From Micrococcales bacterium (GTDB lineage Bacteria > Actinomycetota > Actinomycetes > Actinomycetales > Cellulomonadaceae), in contig WRMB01000004.1 of NCBI GenBank assembly GCA_009777345.1, positions 1 through 64,000 of the forward strand: a DNA stretch of 64,000 nt, written 5' to 3'. Position 1 is the stretch's first letter. Every line of letters begins with the position of its first letter. A model generated the notes under the pieces. That model was not told the origin of the DNA, searched no databases, and worked only from the letters and a program-made list of their open reading frames with translations. The position numbers were made by a program, and so were the translations under genes. Below, piece after piece: positions 54,525 to 63,231 of the stretch.

Positions 54525-54557
54525 TTGTGGCAGCGAAGTCCATGTTCGCTGCCACAA
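54525..54557. promoter_or_regulatory. Perfect inverted repeat upstream of the AAA-ATPase gene
   Basis: Arms ttgtggcagcgaa and ttcgctgccacaa (13 bp each) flank seven bases in the divergent spacer between the ATPase gene (minus) and threonine aldolase gene (plus). It is a likely operator, possibly for the ATPase winged helix. Confidence 0.65.
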
Positions 54558-54664
54558 CTGGGGTGCTGGACCGACCTATGGCGACCAAGCCCCACACCTA
54601 CGGCGCGACGGACCGGACCACAGCCCATAGAGGCGAACCGCGACGACGCTGGCAGACTAGGCCG

Positions 54665-55705
54665 ATGCGACTCCACGACCCGAGCCACCGCGACTTCGCC
54701 TCGGACAACCACGCGGGGCTGCACCCCGAGGTGCTGGCAGCCCTGGCCGAGGCCAACGGCGGCCACGTGCACTCCTACGGCGACGACCCGTACACCGCGC
54801 GGCTCGCCGAGGTGGTCACCAACCACTTCGGACCGACGGCCCAGGCGTACCCGGTGTTCAGCGGCACCGGGGGCAACGTGGTGGCGCTGTCGGCGATGAC
54901 GCCGCGCTGGGGTTCGGTGATCACCCCCGTCAGCGCCCACCTGCACACCGACGAGGCCGGCGCACCGGAGCGGACGGCCGGGCTGAAGCTGCTCACCACA
55001 CCGGCCGACGACGGCAAGCTCACCGCGGCGGCGCTGGCCGAGGCGGCCGCGGTCGGACGAGGCGTGCACTCCCCCCAGCCGTCGACGGTCGCCGTCGCCC
55101 AGTCCACCGAGCTGGGCACGACGTACACCCCGGACGAGACCGCCGCCCTGACCGATATGGCCCACGCCCGGGGCCTGCGGGTCTACGTCGACGGCGCCCG
55201 GCTGGCCAACGCCGCCGCCCATCTCGGCCTGCCGCTGCGCGCGCTCACCACCGATGTCGGGGTGGACGTGGTGACCCTGGGCGGCACCAAGAACGGCGCC
55301 CTGGACGCCGAGGTCGTCGTGGTGCTCGACCCGGACTCGTCCGGCGGTGTGCAGCACGTACGCAAGATGAACGCCCAGCTGGCCTCCAAGGCACGGTTCG
55401 TCGCGGCGCAGCTGGTGGCCCTGTACGGCACCGACCTCTGGCTGGACTGCGCGCGCCGGGCCAACGCCATGGCGACCCGTCTCGCCGAGGGCCTGGCCCG
55501 GACCCCCGGCGTGCAGATCACCACCCCGGTGCAGGCCAACGCGGTCTTCGCACAGATCCCGCCCGCGACCAGGGCGCGGCTGCGCGAACGCTGGATGTTC
55601 CACGACTGGACACCGGACGGGTCGACGGTGCGCCTGATGTGCGCCTGGGACACCACCGAGCGCGACGTCGACGCGTTCGTCGAGGCCGCTGGCACCGCGC
55701 AGTGA
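54665..55705 (+). CDS. Low-specificity L-threonine aldolase
   Basis: 346 residues of the fold-type I PLP family. The PLP lysine is K209 in LGGTKNGALDAE, with the VDGARLANAAAHL aspartate upstream and FASDNHAGLHP at the N-terminus. It cleaves threonine or allo-threonine to glycine and acetaldehyde. ATG 54665 begins the conserved region; an in-frame start at 54527 would run through the palindrome. Confidence 0.88.
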   Translation: MRLHDPSHRDFASDNHAGLHPEVLAALAEANGGHVHSYGDDPYTARLAEVVTNHFGPTAQAYPVFSGTGGNVVALSAMTPRWGSVITPVSAHLHTDEAGAPERTAGLKLLTTPADDGKLTAAALAEAAAVGRGVHSPQPSTVAVAQSTELGTTYTPDETAALTDMAHARGLRVYVDGARLANAAAHLGLPLRALTTDVGVDVVTLGGTKNGALDAEVVVVLDPDSSGGVQHVRKMNAQLASKARFVAAQLVALYGTDLWLDCARRANAMATRLAEGLARTPGVQITTPVQANAVFAQIPPATRARLRERWMFHDWTPDGSTVRLMCAWDTTERDVDAFVEAAGTAQ

Positions 55706-55884
55706 CAGCCAGCACGGTCCGGTCACCACCGGATCGACGGTTCGGGTGAGGGTGCGCGTGGGGCCTTGGGCCCGGCGACAGGTTTGCGCTAGTGTGCGGG
55801 CCGTCAGCACGTCGACGGGTTGTGGTACTGGGTGGATGTGGCGCGGCGCCGGACCTGCTCATCACCCCAGACTGCGAGGAGCCT

Positions 55885-55947
55885 ATGGCTCGTGCCGCCC
55901 GGAACACGTTCCCCGTCTTCTCACCTGAAAACAAGGAGACATCATGA
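55885..55947 (+). CDS. Possible 20-residue leader peptide
   Basis: ATG 55885 with GAGGAG three bases upstream opens 20 codons (MARAARNTFPVFSPENKETS) whose TGA overlaps the ATG of the substrate-binding protein gene. It could couple translation to that gene. The spacing of its ribosome site is short and conservation is unknown. Confidence 0.3.
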   Translation: MARAARNTFPVFSPENKETS

Positions 55948-56948
55948 GACGACGCCGTCTCGCCCTTACCAGCCTGGCCACCGCCGCTGTGGTCAGCCTG
56001 GGACTGTCTAGCCTGGCTGGTTGTTCCAAATCCGACGGCGTCGCCGACGCCGAGGACGCCAAGTACGTCATCGGAACGGCCGTCATCGTCGAGCACCCGG
56101 CTCTTCAGGCCGTACTCAAAGGGTTCGAGGAGGTGCTGGAAGAAGAGGGCCTGGACTACAAGCTGATCAACAAGAACGCCCAGGGCGAAGAGTCGAACGT
56201 CACGACCATCGCGAACTCTTTCGCGTCCAACTCCGACATCGACCTGATCCTTGCCATCTCGACCCCGGTCGCGAAGCAGATGGCAAACGCTGAGAAGAAC
56301 CGACCGATCTTGTTCTCGGCCGTGACCGACCCGGTCGCCGACCGCCTGGTGCCCTCCTGGGACGAGGCCGGCCCGAACGTCACCGGCACCTCGGACCTCC
56401 ACTCCGGAGGCGAACCGGTCTCGCTGATCCAGGAAGCCATGCCCGACGTCAAGACCGTCGGCGTGCTCTACTCTGCAGGCGAGTCCAACTCCGCGGCCCA
56501 GCTCGAGCAGTACCAGGCCGAGGCCGCCGAGCTCGGTGTGACCGTCAAGCCCAAGGCCATCACATCGTCCGCCGAGGTCACCGCGGGCCTGGAAGCCCTG
56601 GCTGACGTCGACGCGATCTTGGTCCCGACCGACAACACCGTCGTCGCAGCGATCGCCGCGGTGGTCAAGTTCGGCAAGGAGAAGCAGATCCCCGTCTTCT
56701 GCGCCGACAACAGCACTGTCGAGCTGGGCACCGTGGCCACCCGTGGTCTGAGCTACCACGACATGGGTCGACGCACCGGGGAGATGGCCGTCCAGATCCT
56801 GCGCGACGGGAAGTCCGTCAGCAGCATCAAACCGGAGGCCCCCGAGAGCACCGACCTGCTGATCAACCTGGAGGCTGCCGCCAGCTTCGGGCTGACGCTG
56901 CCCGACAGCCTGGTCAGCCAGGGCACTGTCGCCGAGACGAAGAAGTAG
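55944..56948 (+). CDS. ABC importer substrate-binding lipoprotein (TrpX-like, ABC_sub_bind)
   Basis: 334 residues. A signal peptide ends in lipobox LAGC near residue 27. The mature part is a periplasmic-binding-protein fold of the ABC_sub_bind family (VIGTAVIVEHPALQAVLKGFEE, LILAISTPVAKQM, ILFSAVTDPV), used for tryptophan, tyrosine or similar substrates. AAGGAG precedes ATG 55944. The permease and ATPase genes follow at 25 bases and by overlap. Confidence 0.85.
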   Translation: MRRRRLALTSLATAAVVSLGLSSLAGCSKSDGVADAEDAKYVIGTAVIVEHPALQAVLKGFEEVLEEEGLDYKLINKNAQGEESNVTTIANSFASNSDIDLILAISTPVAKQMANAEKNRPILFSAVTDPVADRLVPSWDEAGPNVTGTSDLHSGGEPVSLIQEAMPDVKTVGVLYSAGESNSAAQLEQYQAEAAELGVTVKPKAITSSAEVTAGLEALADVDAILVPTDNTVVAAIAAVVKFGKEKQIPVFCADNSTVELGTVATRGLSYHDMGRRTGEMAVQILRDGKSVSSIKPEAPESTDLLINLEAAASFGLTLPDSLVSQGTVAETKK

Positions 56949-56973
56949 CCGACCGGCCGAGAGACCGATACTC

Positions 56974-58035
56974 ATGGGAGCCGTCGACCAAGGGCTTATC
57001 TACGCCATCATGGCGCTAGGGGTGTTCCTCACCTTCCGCATCCTCAACTTTGCGGACCTGACGGTCGACGGCTCCTTCACGGCCGGCACCGCTACCACTG
57101 GCGTCCTCATCGTCAACGGCATGCCGCCGGTGCTCGCCATCGCGGGAGGCGCCGCCGCGGGCGCGCTGGCTGGCATGCTGACCGGGATCCTGCACACAAG
57201 GTTCCACATCGACCCGCTGCTGGCGTCCATCCTCGTGATGCTGTCGATGTATACGATCAACCTCCGCATCATGTCGTTCGCGCACGAGGGCAGCCTGATT
57301 CCCAACGTGGGGCTCTTCAACGAGACCACCATCTTCTCGGGGCTGTTCGAGAACCGGGCGGAGGGCAGCCTGAGAGGTACCTGGGTCTCGGTCGCTGTCA
57401 TCGGTGCTGGCGTGATCCTCGTGGCTGCCCTTGTGGTGTGGTTCTTGGCCACCAAGTTCGGTTTCGCAGTCATGACCACCGGCGACAACCCGGGCATGGC
57501 CTCGGCCATGGGTATCAACATCAACATGACGAAGATCGTGACGCTGATGGTATCCAACGGTCTGGTCGGGCTGTGCGGTGCCATCTGGTTCCAGTACTCC
57601 GGGTACTCTTCTATCGAGGACGGACGGGGGATGATCCTGATCGGGCTCGCCTCGGTCATCTTGGGCAACGCGATCTTCGGCACCCGGTACCTATGGCTGG
57701 CGTCGCTCGGTGTCGTCGTCGGTGCGGTGCTCTACCGGGTGGTTATCAACTGGGCACTGACCATCGAAGCGCCATCATGGTGGCCGCAGGACATGCCGTT
57801 CATCGAAAATGCGGACGTCAAGCTGATGTCGGCCGCGCTGGTGGTGCTGGCCCTCGTGCTCTCCCAGTCCAAGTCCGCCAACGCCCTGACCACCAGGCTG
57901 TCGCCCTGGCGGCGACGCTCCGACGTCCCAGAGCAGATGAGCGTGGCGCCGAACCAGTTCTCGCCGATGGCCGAGGTCGACGCCGCCCACGAGGCTTCGG
58001 TCGTCTCGACGTCGAAGAAGAGGGGGAAGAAGTGA
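56974..58035 (+). CDS. ABC importer permease (TrpY-like, BPD_transp_2)
   Basis: 353 residues with about eight membrane helices, beginning MGAVDQGLIYAIMALGVFLTFRI, and the family loop TTGDNPGMASAMGIN that contacts the ATPase. The Ser/Lys-rich cytoplasmic tail (after about 300) is unusual but lacks a domain. It is the membrane part of a TrpXYP-like importer. Confidence 0.85.
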   Translation: MGAVDQGLIYAIMALGVFLTFRILNFADLTVDGSFTAGTATTGVLIVNGMPPVLAIAGGAAAGALAGMLTGILHTRFHIDPLLASILVMLSMYTINLRIMSFAHEGSLIPNVGLFNETTIFSGLFENRAEGSLRGTWVSVAVIGAGVILVAALVVWFLATKFGFAVMTTGDNPGMASAMGININMTKIVTLMVSNGLVGLCGAIWFQYSGYSSIEDGRGMILIGLASVILGNAIFGTRYLWLASLGVVVGAVLYRVVINWALTIEAPSWWPQDMPFIENADVKLMSAALVVLALVLSQSKSANALTTRLSPWRRRSDVPEQMSVAPNQFSPMAEVDAAHEASVVSTSKKRGKK

Positions 58036-58823
58036 TGCTCACGCTGACCGGCGTCTCCAAGACCTTCTACCCCGGCACGGCCAACGAACGGGTGGCGCTG
58101 CGCGAGGTCGACATGGACCTGGAGACCGGCGACTTCGTGACCATCATCGGCTCGAACGGGGCTGGTAAGTCGACCCTGCTCAACATCATCAGCGGCTCTC
58201 TGCCGGTCGACCGGGGCAAGGCATTCATCAACGGCAAGGACGTCACACGGCTGCCAGCCCACCGCCGGGCCGCCCGCATCGCCCGGGTCTTCCAGGACCC
58301 CCAGGCCGGTACCGCCCCCCACCTGACCATCGAGCAGAACCTGGCCGTGGCCCTGAACCGGGGCCAGCGGCTGACCCTGGGCCGCGGGCTGACGAAGAAG
58401 CGCCGCGCCAGCTTCCGCGACCACCTGGCCACCCTGGAACAGGGCCTGGAAGACCGCATGAACCACCGGGTCGGTCTGCTCTCCGGCGGGCAGCGCCAGG
58501 CGCTCAGCCTGCTGATGGCCACCTTCACCCACCCCGACCTGCTGCTGCTGGACGAGCACACCGCCGCCCTCGACCCCGAACGCGCCGAGCTGGTGCTGCG
58601 CCTGACCGCCCAGATGATCGCCGAGCACCGGCTGACAGCCCTGATGGTGACCCACAACATGGACCACGCCCTGCGGATGGGCAACCGCCTGGTCATGATG
58701 CACGAGGGCCAGATCGTCCGCTCGCTCACCCCCGAAGAAAAGGCCAAGGCCGAAGTCTCGAACCTTCTCGACTGGTTCGCCAGCAACAAGGGCGGCCTGA
58801 GCGACCGGACCCTCCTGGCCTGA
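58035..58823 (+). CDS. ABC importer ATPase (TrpZ-like)
   Basis: 262 residues. Walker A GSNGAGKSTLL, signature LLSGGQRQALSL, Walker B LLLLDEHTAALDP (His after Glu, as in this subfamily), switch H in VTHNMDHAL. ATG 58035 overlaps the permease stop by one base (TGATG). It completes the importer operon, which ends at the palindrome 58853-58913. Confidence 0.88.
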   Translation: MLTLTGVSKTFYPGTANERVALREVDMDLETGDFVTIIGSNGAGKSTLLNIISGSLPVDRGKAFINGKDVTRLPAHRRAARIARVFQDPQAGTAPHLTIEQNLAVALNRGQRLTLGRGLTKKRRASFRDHLATLEQGLEDRMNHRVGLLSGGQRQALSLLMATFTHPDLLLLDEHTAALDPERAELVLRLTAQMIAEHRLTALMVTHNMDHALRMGNRLVMMHEGQIVRSLTPEEKAKAEVSNLLDWFASNKGGLSDRTLLA

Positions 58824-58852
58824 GCGACCGAGACACCCGGAGGCTGCACCGT

Positions 58853-58913
58853 TTCGATACTTCTGTCGCGGATTAGAGAGTAAAACTCTCGAATCCGCGA
58901 CAGAAGTATCGAA
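58853..58913. repeat. 61-bp palindromic element, copy 2
   Basis: Arms 58853-58881 and 58885-58913 pair with one mismatch around AAA. The right arm differs from copy 1 at only one or two positions. It sits between convergent genes, the ABC ATPase (plus) and DUF805 (minus). Confidence 0.9.
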
Positions 58914-58963
58914 CTGACCGCCGCGTGCCCAGTCAGGCAGAGGACCATATCGGTCCTCGACGG

Positions 58964-59722
58964 CTACTGACCGTACGGGTAGGGTCCAGGCGTCGGCGGT
59001 CCGTACATACCGTAGGGCTGCTGCCCGTACGCGCCGTACGGGGGAACGTCGTACATCGCCCCTTCCGGACGGGTCCGCTGGGCCAAGAAGACCACCAGGA
59101 TGATCCCACCGACGTACGGGATAAAGCCCAAGAAGTAGTAGGCGCCTGACCGACCGGTGTCGTGCAGACGACGCCAGGAGACGGCCAGGTTGGGGACAAG
59201 GGCCGCCAAGGGGTAGACATAGGCCACGATCATGAGGACGGGGAACCCGTCCATCCCACCTGCGCAGGAGGTGTAGCCGTAGGAGTCGGTGGTGCACGAC
59301 GCAGCCATCACCGCTGCAACGATCACCCCGAGGACTGTGGTAATGACAATAGCGATGACGACGTTGGCAAGAGTCGCCCACCAGTACTCACCCAGAGAAG
59401 CCCGACCCGAGAAGGTGGCGTACTTCTTCCAGAAACGCCGGTACGCGTCCATGAACCCGATGCCGTACCAAGGCCGTTCGAGGCCCGGATCAGTCGCCGA
59501 CGGTACAGGCGCTGCCTGCGGCGGGTACCAGCCGGGATACGCCCCGGCGGTCGGCGGAGCACCCTGCCAGCCCAGCGCGGGCCCACCCGGCGCGTCCGCC
59601 GAACCATAGGCCCCGGGCTGTCCATAGGGCCCGTAGTCAGGTACCCCAGCGCCGTTCGGACCAGGCTGGTACGGCTCTGGCTGCCCCCAGCTGGGCCCAC
59701 CTGGTCCGTTCACGTTGCTCAC
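58964..59722 (-). CDS. DUF805 membrane protein
   Basis: 252 residues. A Pro/Gly/Tyr-rich N-terminal tail (1-80) precedes the DUF805 core (about 88-225) with FWKKYATFSGRASLGEYWW and SWRRLHDTGRSG, and four membrane helices; another Tyr/Pro-rich stretch ends it. DUF805 proteins are widespread small membrane proteins without assigned function. The tails are typical of actinobacterial versions. Confidence 0.85.
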   Translation of the reverse strand: MSNVNGPGGPSWGQPEPYQPGPNGAGVPDYGPYGQPGAYGSADAPGGPALGWQGAPPTAGAYPGWYPPQAAPVPSATDPGLERPWYGIGFMDAYRRFWKKYATFSGRASLGEYWWATLANVVIAIVITTVLGVIVAAVMAASCTTDSYGYTSCAGGMDGFPVLMIVAYVYPLAALVPNLAVSWRRLHDTGRSGAYYFLGFIPYVGGIILVVFLAQRTRPEGAMYDVPPYGAYGQQPYGMYGPPTPGPYPYGQ

Positions 59723-59797
59723 CGAGTCAACCTACCACTGCGCAACAGCGTCCTGGCACGAGTTCCGGGACAAATTCGAACCAAGGCAACTTGCGTA

Positions 59798-59925
59798 CCC
59801 AACCCGACCACAGGACGGGGGTCCAGGGGCTCGCCCTCTGGCGGGTGCGGGGCTGGGCCCCGCAGAACATGACGAGAGCGACGTGGCCTGCGCTTTTCGC
59901 AGGCACACGTCACCCATCGGTCTCG
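59798..59925 (-). repeat. Three-hairpin module 3' of tmRNA
   Basis: Downstream of tmRNA on the minus strand are hairpins at 59881-59910, 59846-59864 and 59823-59841, in the same order and with the same linking text (acatgacgagagcgacg on the plus strand) as the module beside initiator tRNA. Confidence 0.75.
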
Positions 59926-60289
59926 TGGAGGTGGCGGGAATCGAACCCGCGTCCGATGACGTGGAACCAGGGCTTCTCCGGGCGCAGTCTGCTGCTGTTT
60001 TTCTCGGCCCCCGCACTCACGCAGACGAGGTGCGGACGGGCTCAGTCACCAAGCAGTCCCCGTAGCCCCGGTGACGAAGGCTACGAGCAGTGGCTTCCTA
60101 GCTGACGCCAGGGACCGGGTCGGAAGCTACCCCGGGCTGACGGACTTCGAGGCTCGCTCAGGCGGCGAGGGCGAAGTCGGTGCTCTTGGAATCGGCACCT
60201 ATAGGTTACGCGGAGCGTTAACGAGATAACCGCGTCTCCTCGGCCCGCTTCTCCTGGCTCGACGATCACCGTCGAAACCGATCACCCCC
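59926..60289 (-). ncRNA. ssrA: tmRNA (SsrA)
   Basis: 364 nt. The 5' end GGGGGTGATCGGTTTCGAC and the 3' end GGTTCGATTCCCGCCACCTCCA pair as the acceptor stem and give the T arm; CCA is not encoded. The tag frame at 60158-60196 reads ADSKSTDFALAA then TGA, starting from a GCC resume codon. It rescues stalled ribosomes with SmpB and marks products for proteolysis. Confidence 0.97.
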
Positions 60290-60294
60290 ATGTT

Positions 60295-60324
60295 CAGTTA
60301 TCAACACCGCTCGCGCGCGAACAA
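60295..60324 (-). promoter_or_regulatory. ssrA promoter
   Basis: On the minus strand TTGTTC (60319-60324) and TAACTG (60295-60300) are 18 bases apart and the tmRNA 5' end lies five bases further on. Confidence 0.5.
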
Positions 60325-60484
60325 CCTCAGCCGTCTTGCTGCCCAGCTGCCTGCCGCGAGCAGGCCCGTCCAGTGTACCGGCGGCGCCCTGCCCGCGTCT
60401 GCACTATTCCACCACCAGGCTCTGCCGACTTGCGATCGGGACTGCCAGCCACGATGTCGACCACCAGGACGGCGAACGCTCCGG

Positions 60485-61222
60485 CTACACCTGCTCCCGG
60501 GCTTGGCGACGCCGCAGCGCTACGTGCAGGGCGCACGCTCCGACGAGTCCGACGCAGGCTCCACCGATGAAGGACGTGAGCCCCACGAAGCCGAGCCCGC
60601 GCCACCCGGACCAGCTCCCTGACGCCAGACCCAGCCCGGAGGCCGCCGCTCCGCAGGCGAGCACGACGAACGGCACGGCTCGGGCCAGACGGGGCTGGTC
60701 GCGCTGCCCGCGCTCGACGGTCGGCAGACGCAGCCCCGCCCAGACCAGGACGGCCAGGCCGAGGACGCTGCTGGCGTACTGCAACCAGTGCCAGCCGGGC
60801 ATCGACCCGACCGGGCTGGGCCAGCTGGCGGCCAGCTGCGGGACATGGGTGGCTCCGAACCGACCGGCGTGGGTGAACTCGTCCCATACGACGTGGGTGG
60901 ACGATCCGACGAGGACTGCGACCACTGTCGCCCACCAGGCGGCGGACCGTGGCGGCAAGACCCAACGCCCACGCACCACCGCCGGTGTATCGTGCAGAGC
61001 GGGGCTGACCTGTCTCCAGACCAGCCACAGGGCCAACCCCAGCAGCAGATTCCAGGTCACGATCCCGACCAGGCTGTGCGTCACGTCGGACCACCCGGTC
61101 GGACCGGGCACGAAGTACGGCAGGTCGGGGCTCGTGCAACCGGCCACGAGCGCAGCGAAGGGCAACCGCTGACGACCCCGCAGGGGCAGGACGGCTGCCA
61201 CGTGGGCGGGAGTGAACGGCAT
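60485..61222 (-). CDS. DUF4184 membrane protein
   Basis: 245 residues with about six membrane helices. The N-terminus MPFTPAHVAAVLPL and the TSPDLPYF and THVVWDEFTH motifs carry conserved His and Asp residues of DUF4184, which resembles membrane metal-dependent hydrolases. Substrate unknown. It ends in a short basic tail. It follows the TetR gene by nine bases on the same strand and may be cotranscribed. Confidence 0.8.
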   Translation of the reverse strand: MPFTPAHVAAVLPLRGRQRLPFAALVAGCTSPDLPYFVPGPTGWSDVTHSLVGIVTWNLLLGLALWLVWRQVSPALHDTPAVVRGRWVLPPRSAAWWATVVAVLVGSSTHVVWDEFTHAGRFGATHVPQLAASWPSPVGSMPGWHWLQYASSVLGLAVLVWAGLRLPTVERGQRDQPRLARAVPFVVLACGAAASGLGLASGSWSGWRGLGFVGLTSFIGGACVGLVGACALHVALRRRQAREQV

Positions 61223-61231
61223 ACCTCGGGC

Positions 61232-62107
61232 TCACCGCCCCGCCTGCGGACCGGCGGCGGCGTCAGCGGTCTGGGCGGCGAGCAGGCGGTCGACGGTCCG
61301 GGCGGCGGAGGCCGGGGCGGTGCCGTCGCCGAGCACCGGGCCGATCATCTGGGCGAAGGTGTGCACCGAGAGCAGCACCAGGGCGAGGTCACGGTCGTCC
61401 TGCGACGGCACCACGTCCTGCGTGCCCTGGTCGCCGGTCCGGTTCGCGGCCAGCAGCCGTGCGGCGTGGTCCCAGGTGCTGGCGACCAGCGGGGCCATCC
61501 GCGACCGGGCCTCAGGGTGGCGGACCGCGTAGGTGTAGACCTCCAGGGCCAGCAGGGTGCGGCGCAGGGTCTCGGGGTCGTCATCGCCGGAGCAGAAGAG
61601 CGCACTCACCGAGGTCGGTCCGGTGGCGAAGAACTCCTCGTCGGTCTCCGCCATCTGCGCCACGATGCCAGCCAGCAGGTCTTCTTTGCTGTCGAAGTGC
61701 ACGTAGACCGCGCCCTTGGTGTACCCGGCCTCGGCGGCGACGTCGCCGACCGACGACCCTTCGTAGCCCTTCTCGGCGAACACGGTGGCGGCGGCGGCGA
61801 GCAGCTGGGCGCGGGTCTGCTCGGCCCGGGCCCGACGCCGGTCGGCGGGCGTGCCGTGCGACGGCTTGGTCGCGGTCTTGTCGGTCGCGGTCTTGCGCGT
61901 CTTCGGACGGCGCCGCCCCGCCCCGACGGCCACGACCTTGGTCGACGTGTCGGCCAGCTCGTCCGAGGCCTGGCGCAGCTCGGCGACGATCTCGTCGGTG
62001 ATCTCACGGCCCGCCTCGGTCAGACCCTGCCCCACCGCGCGGGTCAGAGCGACCACCGCGGCGGACAGCGCGCGGGCAGCCGAGCCCATATCGTCGGAGT
62101 CGCTCAT
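61232..62107 (-). CDS. TetR-family repressor with N-terminal extension
   Basis: 291 residues. The TetR helix-turn-helix (RAQLLAAAATVFAEKGYEGSSVGDVAAEAG, then KGAVYVHFDSKEDLL) starts only at about residue 98. Before it lie an amphipathic helical segment (1-60) and a Lys/Arg/Thr-rich linker (65-95), which is unusual for the family. Two near-identical inverted-repeat sites lie in the divergent spacer to the ABC exporter operon, its likely target. Confidence 0.85.
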   Translation of the reverse strand: MSDSDDMGSAARALSAAVVALTRAVGQGLTEAGREITDEIVAELRQASDELADTSTKVVAVGAGRRRPKTRKTATDKTATKPSHGTPADRRRARAEQTRAQLLAAAATVFAEKGYEGSSVGDVAAEAGYTKGAVYVHFDSKEDLLAGIVAQMAETDEEFFATGPTSVSALFCSGDDDPETLRRTLLALEVYTYAVRHPEARSRMAPLVASTWDHAARLLAANRTGDQGTQDVVPSQDDRDLALVLLSVHTFAQMIGPVLGDGTAPASAARTVDRLLAAQTADAAAGPQAGR

Positions 62108-62119
62108 CGCGCCAGTCTA

Positions 62120-62224
62120 CATCCCACCTGGTATCTCAGCAGGCTGCGGGTCACCGCCACGACCAAGCTAACGCTGTCCACCTGCGCATCAGGTCGACGA
62201 CCCACTTGCATACCAACCGGTATG
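62120..62224. promoter_or_regulatory. Two TetR-type operators
   Basis: CATACC-4-GGTATG at 62209-62224 is a perfect inverted repeat; a related copy, catcccacctggtatc, is at 62120-62135. They lie in the divergent promoter region between the TetR gene and the ABC operon. Confidence 0.75.
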
Positions 62225-62286
62225 TCGCGTACCGTTCGGTCAACGAGTTCGACCCGGCGCTCGACCGACACCGCGAGGAGCACACT

Positions 62287-63231
62287 GTGGACGAGGTCCT
62301 GCAGGTCCGTGACCTGCACAAGAGGTTCGGCCGACGCCATCGCGCCGTGCAGGCCAACGCGGGCGTCGCCCTGACCGTCGCCGCCGGGCAGGTGGTCGGT
62401 CTGCTCGGGCACAACGGCGCAGGCAAGTCCACCCTGGTCAACCAGGTGGTCGGGCTGCTGAGACCCGATTCCGGGCAGATCGTCCTGGCTGGCGCCGACG
62501 CTGTCGCCCACCCCGAGGTAGCCCGGCGGCTGGCCTCCGTCCAGGCCCAGGCCAACGTCCCGATCACCGGCCTGAGCCCCCGGACCGCTATCGAGCTGGT
62601 CGGGCGGATCCGCGGCGGGAACAAGACCGCGGTGCGCGCCCGCACCGCCCACCTCATCGAGGCCCTGGACCTCACCGAGTGGGCCACCACTCCGGCCGAG
62701 AAGGTGTCGGGCGGGGTGGCGCGCCTGACCGCGTTCGCCATGGCCGCTGTGGTGCCGGGCCGGCTGGTGGTGCTCGACGAGCCGACCAACGACGTCGACC
62801 CGGTGCGCCGACGCCTGCTGTGGCGCCAGATCCGGGCCCTGGCCGACGCCGGTGCGGGCGTGCTGCTGGTCACCCACAACGTGCGCGAGGCCGAACGGGT
62901 GGTCGACCGTCTGGTCGTCCTGGACCGGGGCCGGGTGCTGGCCGACGACACCCCCGCCGCGCTCACCCAGGCCCGGTCCGGCAGCCTCACCCTGGAGGTC
63001 GACCTCGGCTCTGTCGCACCGGTCTGGCCCGAGGGGCTGGTCCCCACCGACCGCGGCCAGAACCGGGCCACCGCCGCCATCGGCACCGACCAGGCCGCGG
63101 CCGTGGTCGGCTGGGCGGCGCAGGCGCTGGCCGCAGGGCAGATCGAACGGTACGCGCTGACCCCGGCCTCGCTGGAGGACGTCTACGTCGAGATGGTCGA
63201 CGAGACCGTCCAGGAAGGTCACGCCGCATGA
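62287..63231 (+). CDS. ABC exporter ATPase
   Basis: 314 residues. Walker A LGHNGAGKSTLV, Walker B LVVLDEPTNDVDP and switch VTHNVREAE are intact. The signature reads SGGVARLTAF, with Val in place of the usual Gln. The C-terminal 90 residues are an accessory domain. GTG 62287 follows GAGGAG. It is the first gene of a plus-strand operon with 4-bp overlaps, controlled by the divergent TetR gene. Confidence 0.85.
   Translation: MDEVLQVRDLHKRFGRRHRAVQANAGVALTVAAGQVVGLLGHNGAGKSTLVNQVVGLLRPDSGQIVLAGADAVAHPEVARRLASVQAQANVPITGLSPRTAIELVGRIRGGNKTAVRARTAHLIEALDLTEWATTPAEKVSGGVARLTAFAMAAVVPGRLVVLDEPTNDVDPVRRRLLWRQIRALADAGAGVLLVTHNVREAERVVDRLVVLDRGRVLADDTPAALTQARSGSLTLEVDLGSVAPVWPEGLVPTDRGQNRATAAIGTDQAAAVVGWAAQALAAGQIERYALTPASLEDVYVEMVDETVQEGHAA

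Noticed and set aside
53070..54557. TTG 54557 as the start of the AAA-ATPase.
   Set aside because: It would place the first 24 codons in the inverted repeat and spacer with no family match; GTG 54485 has a ribosome site and begins the conserved domain.
55820..56011. A TTG-initiated frame starting Trp-Tyr-Trp as a classical trp attenuator peptide.
   Set aside because: It runs through the binding-protein start for another 20 codons and has no terminator hairpin, so it does not fit attenuation. Kept only as a note in the findings.
59765..59800. A tRNA-like T-arm (ggttcgaat on the minus strand) beyond the tmRNA module, suggesting an attachment-site duplicate.
   Set aside because: The flanking five-base arms do not pair, and no copy of a tRNA 3' end extends from it. 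Chance similarity is more likely.
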